From the NCBI RefSeq assembly GCF_900765565.1, contig NZ_CAAFRZ010000098.1, forward strand, positions 1 to 11,677: a stretch of DNA of 11,677 nucleotides, in the 5' to 3' direction. The notes under the pieces are model-generated. The model was not told the origin of the DNA, searched no databases, and saw only the letters and a program-made list of their open reading frames with translations. Position 1 is the first letter of the stretch. Each line of letters starts with the position of its first letter. The position numbers and the translations under genes are program-made. This stretch comes from an uncultured Dialister sp. (lineage in GTDB: Bacteria > Bacillota > Negativicutes > Veillonellales > Dialisteraceae). This document shows positions 7,993-11,677 of this stretch, piece by piece.

Positions 7993-8001
7993 ATTGTAAC
8001 A
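7993..8001 (-). promoter_or_regulatory. Probable fumC promoter (extended -10)
   Basis: The minus strand reads TGTTACAAT, an extended -10 element (TG-N-TACAAT), 49 bases before the fumC ATG. The hexamer 17 bases further upstream is a poor -35, as is common with extended -10 promoters. An 8-bp inverted repeat, ttacctat (7983-7990) and ataggtaa (8036-8043), brackets the promoter and could bind a regulator. Confidence 0.6.
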
Positions 8002-8070
8002 TCTTTGCATAAAAGGGGAAAATTGCAATATTCATATAGGTAAAGGAAATATCCTTGCAAAAAGGGCATA

Positions 8071-8644
8071 AGAAGAAGTGGCTGAAGGGTAACGCCTGCG
8101 GCGAGGTGGCTCAGGGGGAACGGGCTTCGCCCGAGGGGATGGTGGCGGCGCACAGTTCGTATAGCGCCGCTATTTTATATCCCCATCAACATGAAGCTCC
8201 TTAAAGAAGGGGCTTGCCAAAGGCGCAGGATGGATCGTCAAAAGCCATTAGAAGCTAAATGTGAGGAACACTGTATTCCTTACATCCTCCACCGGTAGAT
8301 TCCGCCTCTTCGAGGCGGATCCATCCCCCGGCCTTCGGCCTGCCCCCTTCTCTAAGGGGGCACGGGATAACCGATATTCTAAAATATATGGGAGCGCACC
8401 AACAGCGTCCCCTTCAACCACTTTTACCAAACTGCGGCTTCGCCGCCTGATACAAAACTCGTGCCGCTTTATAATTTTGTCGCGGCACACCACCCCCTCG
8501 TCGCAGGCGTTTTCCTTGAGTCGTCCAAATACCAAAAGGAAGGCGCCTTAATGGGCAGGTCAGGCGCCAACTTATTCGGACTCGGAGGTCCTATGCAGGA
8601 CACTCCGCCTTGCCCGCAGGGCGTTACCCCTCAGCCACTTTTCT
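8071..8644. repeat. 574-bp hairpin-rich intergenic block bounded by ~31-bp imperfect inverted repeats
   Basis: The left edge (8071-8101, core aagtggctgaagggtaacgc) and the complement of the right edge (8614-8644, core aagtggctgaggggtaacgc) match over about 31 bases with one substitution and two single-base indels. The interior holds no credible gene. It is filled with hairpins: cgggc-ttc-gcccg (near 8130), ggcggcgc/gcgccgc (about 8145-8171), aagctcctt-aaag-aaggggctt (about 8192-8213), tccgcctc-ttc-gaggcgga (about 8298-8316), tgcccccttctctaagggggca (about 8340-8361), gcggc-ttc-gccgc (about 8433-8445), gtgccgc/gcggcac (about 8461-8488) and the 8583-8607 hairpin. No T run follows any minus-strand hairpin, so it is not an obvious terminator for budA. 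A partial copy opens the window. Confidence 0.7.
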
Positions 8645-8692
8645 CAAGATACACCTTCATCCCAAATAGCCGAAATCCATATCCCCCTTATC

Positions 8693-9415
8693 CTACCCTT
8701 CCACCGTTTTCACGGCGCCGGCCAGATCCGTGGTGAAATCGATTTTTCCGAAGGAGGAAGACTTGGGGAGTGCCAGGGAGAAATCGGAGAGGAGGCAGAA
8801 CTCAGCGGTCCCCTTTTCCAGGAAAAGGTCCATTACATGGCCGCCCCGGCTCTTATCATCGGAAAGGTAGTGGAAATGCCACCCCGGCATATTGAGGCTG
8901 GCCATGAAGGCCGGGCAGTACAGACCGATGAGGGTGCCTGTGGTATGTTCGAAATGAAATTCCACCTGGTCCGTCTTCATGGCTTCATCCAGCCGGCGAT
9001 AGGGCTTCTGCTGTGCTTTTTCACTTCGAGTATACATTTTTTCAAAGGTTCCATGAATTCGGATACCATAAAAATAATTCTTTCCCCACCGGTTGATGAA
9101 GTCATCCGCCTCTCCCCGGAGCTTGGCCAGGGATCCGATATGCTCCAGTGGCAGTGTCCTATCCGGTTCAAAGAAGAAAACGTCGGCAAAAGGAACTTTC
9201 ACCGTTCCCTCCGGTTTCTTCACTTCTCCCTTTCCATTGACCTGGTACACCTGGCCATCCACCATGACCAGTTCCCCATCCAGGGAATCAAAGGTACCAA
9301 TGCCATAATCCCCATGGCCCATGAGGTCCTTTACAGGGATAAAGCCTTCATAATGGCCCAGTACCAGGGACTGCAGCAGGGCTGCCTGATATAATGTACG
9401 TTTCGTTGTATTCAT
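8693..9415 (-). CDS. budA: Alpha-acetolactate decarboxylase
   Basis: 240 residues; decarboxylates 2-acetolactate to acetoin, draining pyruvate-derived acetolactate away from valine/leucine synthesis toward a neutral product. Recognisable stretches are GDYGIGTFDSLDGELVMVDG (35-54, with Glu48 in the place of a likely catalytic glutamate), VPFADVFFFEPD (74-85), GIRIHGTF (117-124, Arg119) and the zinc-binding GWHFHYLSDDKSRGGHV (178-194) with ligands His180, His182 and His193. No signal peptide is seen, so it is cytoplasmic. ATG at 9415 follows AAGGAG; the open frame continues 12 codons upstream without a ribosome site. No acetolactate synthase gene is adjacent. No clear promoter is visible: only 45 bases separate the start from repeat copy B. 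A short dyad, gtaat-ga-attac (9434-9445), is present there. No canonical terminator follows. Confidence 0.94.
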   Translation of the reverse strand: MNTTKRTLYQAALLQSLVLGHYEGFIPVKDLMGHGDYGIGTFDSLDGELVMVDGQVYQVNGKGEVKKPEGTVKVPFADVFFFEPDRTLPLEHIGSLAKLRGEADDFINRWGKNYFYGIRIHGTFEKMYTRSEKAQQKPYRRLDEAMKTDQVEFHFEHTTGTLIGLYCPAFMASLNMPGWHFHYLSDDKSRGGHVMDLFLEKGTAEFCLLSDFSLALPKSSSFGKIDFTTDLAGAVKTVEG

Positions 9416-9460
9416 GATATTCTCCTTTAGAGTGTAATGAATTACTGCCAAACAGGATGT

Positions 9461-9677
9461 ATGGGGCTAAGGGTGGTGGGTGAACTGCGCTTCGCTTGTT
9501 CACCGGGTGATAGCTTTACCTGGTCTCACGCCCCGGTAAAGCGGGGGCATAAGGTTCTATAGCCGCCAAAGGCGGCGAATCAACCAACGGCCCCCGCTTC
9601 AACGAGCGCAGCGATGTTAAAGCCACAACCCGGTTGGCGAGCGCCAGCGATGCCAACCTGCCACCCTTACGAACCAT
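9461..9677. repeat. Structured terminal-inverted-repeat element, copy B (MITE-like)
   Basis: A 217-bp element homologous to copy A (6263-6467) but in the opposite orientation: the core at 9512-9547 (agctttacctgg...ccccggtaaagcgggggc) matches the complement of 6376-6413. Its left terminus reads atggggctaagggtggtggg; the right terminus is diverged, with complement atggttcgtaagggtggc. The hairpin GCTTTACC/GGTAAAGC (9513-9542), the agccgcc/ggcggc hairpin, the closing stem ACCGGGT/ACCCGGT and the terminal hairpins are kept although intervening bases differ. It sits between the manB terminator and budA, its left edge 45 bases before the budA start. Confidence 0.75.
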
Positions 9678-9713
9678 CCACGCGCTTGGGCACATAGCCC
9701 CACTACGCCATCA

Positions 9714-9741
9714 GCAAAAGCCGGGCGCACTGCCCGGCTTC
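9714..9741 (-). terminator. Rho-independent terminator of the yerC-manB unit (possibly bidirectional)
   Basis: Just after the manB stop is a perfect 9-bp stem, AAGCCGGGC with GCCCGGCTT, loop of 5 bases, followed on the minus strand by further T residues (TTTTGC). The plus strand continues as cttcttttatt, so it could also stop transcription from the left. Confidence 0.88.
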
Positions 9742-9743
9742 TT

Positions 9744-11111
9744 TTATTCTACGGAATGGATGAAATCCATGACTTCCTTCTTTTTCTCTTCCAGAAGAGC
9801 CCGGTCTCCCTTTGTTTCCATATTGAAACGAATGAGAGGTTCCGTGTTGGAGGGGCGCAGATTGAAGCGCCAGTTGTCGAACTCCACGCCGATGCCATCG
9901 GTGAGGTCGATGCGGGTCGCCGTTTTTTCGTATTTTTCTTTCACCTTTTCAATGACTGCGGCGCCATCTTTGATGGTGAGGTTGATTTCCCCGCTGCAGG
10001 GGTATTCCTTCTCCATTTCCGCCACCAGTTCTCCCAGATGCTTTCCTTTTTCACTCATCACCTGGGCCACAATGAGCCAGGGAATCATGCCGGAATCGCA
10101 GTAGGAGAAGTCCCGGAAGAAATGGTGGGCCGAGTTTTCGGCCCCATAAATGCCATGAACCCGGCGCATGGTTTCCTTCATGAAGGCATGGCCTCCCTTG
10201 GATTCCACCGCCTTTCCTTTGAGATCCCGGCAGATCTTTTCCGTGCACCAGAAGACTCTCGGATCATGGACAATGGTTTCTCCGGGGTGCTGTTTCAGGA
10301 AATATTCCGACAGAAGGCCCACCATGTAGTACCCTTCCACGAAATGGCCGTTTTCATCAATAAAGAAGCAGCGGTCGAAATCCCCGTCCCAGGCGATACC
10401 AAGATCCGCTTTTTCCGCAAGTACCTTTTCCACCAGGGGCTTCCTGCATTCTTCCAGCATAGGATTCGGTACGCCATGGGGGAAGGAACCGTCGGGCTCC
10501 ATATAAAGTTCCGTAAAAGTAAAGGGCAGGTGCTTTTTCAGTTCGGAAAATACGATGTTGGCACAGCCATTTCCTGCGTTCACCACGATGTGGAATGGTT
10601 TCATCTTCTTCACATCCACGAAGGACAGCACCGTTCTGATATAGTCCGGAAGGATTTCCTTCTCATGAAGGCTCCCCTTCTTCGGAGCCTCGGAAAAGTT
10701 TCCGGAAAAGGCCAGGGACTCGATATCCTTCAGCCCCGTATCGGCGCTCACCGGAATACCTTCCTGCCGTACGATTTTTATACCATTATAATTGGATGGA
10801 TTATGGCTGGCGGTAATCATGAATCCTCCATCCATGTGGTAGTAGAAGGTACCAAAATACATCATTTCCGTGCCGCAGAGGCCGATGTTGTACACTTCGC
10901 TGCCTCCATCCATAAGTCCCCGGGCCGCCGCTTCCATGATGGCCTTCGAACTGGGCCGCACATCATAGCCGATGCACATGGTCTTCGGATGGTAGAGGGA
11001 CGCATAAGCCCTCCCCACCCGATATGCCAGGTCCTCATTAATTTCATCGGGTACAATGCCCCGGATATCATAGGCCTTAAAGCCTTCATGAGACATCTGT
11101 AAAGGTTCCAT
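9744..11111 (-). CDS. manB: Phosphomannomutase (ManB/CpsG type)
   Basis: 455 residues, alpha-D-phosphohexomutase family, expected to interconvert mannose-6-phosphate and mannose-1-phosphate for GDP-mannose and surface glycan synthesis; some relatives also act on glucose phosphates. All four domain landmarks are present: FKAYDIRG (11-18), phosphoserine loop TASHNP (Ser102), metal loop DGDFDR (Asp242, Asp244, Asp246), sugar loop GAENSAHH (323-330) and phosphate loop RPSNTEPLIR (419-428). The sequence after the sugar loop (FFRDFSYCDSGMIPWL) closely resembles E. coli ManB, favouring mannose over glucosamine substrates; the usual Met of GEMSAHH is Asn here. Start chosen is ATG at 11111, with GGGAGG 12 bases upstream inside yerC; the frame extends to 11189 through the end of yerC, and an ATG at 11096 is an alternative. 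It lies 5 bases after yerC, in one operon. Confidence 0.92.
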   Translation of the reverse strand: MEPLQMSHEGFKAYDIRGIVPDEINEDLAYRVGRAYASLYHPKTMCIGYDVRPSSKAIMEAAARGLMDGGSEVYNIGLCGTEMMYFGTFYYHMDGGFMITASHNPSNYNGIKIVRQEGIPVSADTGLKDIESLAFSGNFSEAPKKGSLHEKEILPDYIRTVLSFVDVKKMKPFHIVVNAGNGCANIVFSELKKHLPFTFTELYMEPDGSFPHGVPNPMLEECRKPLVEKVLAEKADLGIAWDGDFDRCFFIDENGHFVEGYYMVGLLSEYFLKQHPGETIVHDPRVFWCTEKICRDLKGKAVESKGGHAFMKETMRRVHGIYGAENSAHHFFRDFSYCDSGMIPWLIVAQVMSEKGKHLGELVAEMEKEYPCSGEINLTIKDGAAVIEKVKEKYEKTATRIDLTDGIGVEFDNWRFNLRPSNTEPLIRFNMETKGDRALLEEKKKEVMDFIHSVE

Positions 11112-11116
11112 GCCGA

Positions 11117-11425
11117 TTATTTTCCTCCCTTCCGGTCCTGCAGCCGCTTGAGAATCGTAATATACCCATCGGCTCCGTATTTCAGGCACCGCTTCACCCG
11201 GGAAATGGTGGCCGTGCTGGCACCGGTTTTCTTCTCGATCTGGTCGTACTTTTCCCCGGCCTCCAGCATTCTCGCCACCTCCAGGCGCTGGGACATATCC
11301 CGGAGCTCATTGATGGTGCATAAATCTTCAAAGAATTCATAGCACTCCTCCCTGGTCTTCAGGGAAAGAATCCCGTCAAACAGGGTATCTGTCAAAGGAT
11401 TGACAAGTCTCTGGTTCACACTCAT
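11117..11425 (-). CDS. YerC/YecD-family TrpR-like DNA-binding regulator
   Basis: 102 residues, matching the small YerC/YecD proteins of Firmicutes, which are related to the Trp repressor. The core RDMSQRLEVARMLEAGEKYDQI is followed by the helix-turn-helix EKKTGASTATISRVKRCLKYG (about 64-84), with the ATISRVKRCL recognition helix typical of the TrpR fold. The regulated genes and any ligand of this family are poorly known; a role in sensing tryptophan should not be assumed. ATG at 11425 follows AAGGAGG at good spacing. It is the first gene of a unit with manB and has its own promoter. An inverted repeat upstream (11517-11529) is a candidate binding site for this or another regulator. Confidence 0.9.
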   Translation of the reverse strand: MSVNQRLVNPLTDTLFDGILSLKTREECYEFFEDLCTINELRDMSQRLEVARMLEAGEKYDQIEKKTGASTATISRVKRCLKYGADGYITILKRLQDRKGGK

Positions 11426-11477
11426 GGTAAACCCCTCCTTCTATATATAAAGACCTGCGTCTTCTTTACTTTAGTAT

Positions 11478-11506
11478 ATTATAACATTACAGGCTGACAG
11501 GTGCAA
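11478..11506 (-). promoter_or_regulatory. Promoter of the yerC-manB unit
   Basis: The minus strand has TTGCAC (11506-11501), a 17-base spacer and TATAAT (11483-11478), with TGT directly before the -10 making it an extended -10. The leader is about 45 bases and contains a small hairpin, AAGAC-gcag-GTCTT (11463-11450), before the ribosome site. Confidence 0.82.
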
Positions 11507-11516
11507 AGGAAAAGGG

Positions 11517-11529
11517 ACATACTGTATGT
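11517..11529. promoter_or_regulatory. Candidate operator palindrome upstream of the yerC promoter
   Basis: Perfect odd palindrome ACATAC-T-GTATGT, ending 10 bases upstream of the -35 box. It shares the core ATAC-W-GTAT with the palindrome at 6054-6068 over the rbs promoter. An activator or repressor site is possible; the protein is unknown and chance occurrence is not excluded. Confidence 0.4.
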
Positions 11530-11556
11530 TTTAAATGCTTTCCCATATATCTTGGA

Positions 11557-11601
11557 AGTGAGGGGTTAGGAGTGAGAAGTGAGGAGTGAGGAGTGAGGAG
11601 T
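11557..11601. repeat. 7-bp tandem repeat (AGTGAGG), about six units
   Basis: Consecutive heptamers read AGTGAGG, GGTTAGG, AGTGAGA, then AGTGAGG three times and a final AGT. The last three units are identical and the first are diverged, as in a variable-number tandem repeat. It lies in the non-coding stretch upstream of the yerC promoter. Confidence 0.85.
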
Positions 11602-11619
11602 AAACTGGATCCCGAGGAG

Positions 11620-11662
11620 TGGACACGTCCGAAAGTGAGGCCCCCATATTTTGGACACGTCC
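11620..11662. repeat. Direct repeat TGGACACGTCC, two copies 32 bp apart
   Basis: The 11-mer occurs at 11620-11630 and 11652-11662; each contains the near-palindrome GGAC-AC-GTCC. A gtgagg...cctcac pair (11635-11640, 11661-11666) overlaps the second. This could be the edge of a mobile element or a further repeat lying beyond the window, but nothing in view identifies one. Confidence 0.5.
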
Positions 11663-11677
11663 TCACAGTTTTCCTCC

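Noticed and set aside
8248..8551. Two overlapping ~95-codon frames, one per strand, in the hairpin block
   Set aside because: Their apparent protein sequence comes from palindromic repeats (the Arg/Pro/Ser-rich run spans several hairpins). No ribosome site or domain supports either.
8071..8644. CRISPR array
   Set aside because: The repeats are palindromic hairpins of differing sequence and irregular spacing, not regularly spaced identical repeats with unique spacers.
9756..11102. 448-codon plus-strand open frame opposite manB
   Set aside because: Shadow of the phosphomannomutase; all conserved motifs are on the minus strand.
11611..11677. Insertion sequence end
   Set aside because: The direct repeats hint at one, but there is no transposase frame and no paired inverted terminus in the window, so only a repeat is reported.

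Overview
The window is a stretch of low-to-mid-GC bacterial chromosome in which every convincing gene lies on the minus strand. Strong GGAGG ribosome sites, a B. subtilis-like ribose operon order (without rbsR), a YerC/TrpR-type regulator and sigma-A-type promoters point to a Firmicute. Several features would fit an anaerobic gut lineage such as the Negativicutes, but genus cannot be fixed from the sequence and this placement is inference.

Read in the direction of transcription (right to left): a two-gene unit yerC-manB (11425-9744: small TrpR-like regulator, phosphomannomutase) with a clear promoter and terminator; budA (9415-8693, acetolactate decarboxylase); fumC (7944-6556, class II fumarase) with its own promoter and terminator; the ribose operon rbsK-rbsD-rbsA-rbsC-rbsB (6035-1377), tightly packed with overlaps or gaps of 4 to 18 bases and closed by a strong terminator; and murB (1188-280, cell-wall precursor reductase) with its own promoter and terminator. 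The rbs genes import ribose (RbsB binds, RbsC is the channel, RbsA the ATPase), interconvert its ring forms (RbsD) and phosphorylate it (RbsK). FumC and BudA are stand-alone central-metabolism enzymes (fumarate/malate; acetolactate to acetoin).

The protein genes are ordinary. The unusual content is between them. Two 205-217 bp elements (6263-6467 and 9461-9677) share terminal inverted repeats and an internal hairpin core, are inserted in opposite orientations, and look like a non-autonomous, highly foldable repeat family. A separate 574 bp hairpin-rich block (8071-8644) is bounded by ~31 bp imperfect inverted repeats, and the first ~215 bases of the window are a diverged partial copy of its end; the two copies share a hairpin whose arms differ by compensatory changes. 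An odd palindrome of the form AYATAC-W-GTATRT overlaps the rbs promoter and recurs upstream of the yerC promoter. The right edge holds a 7-bp tandem repeat and a short direct repeat.

No tRNA, rRNA, CRISPR array, transposase gene or complete novel protein system was seen.
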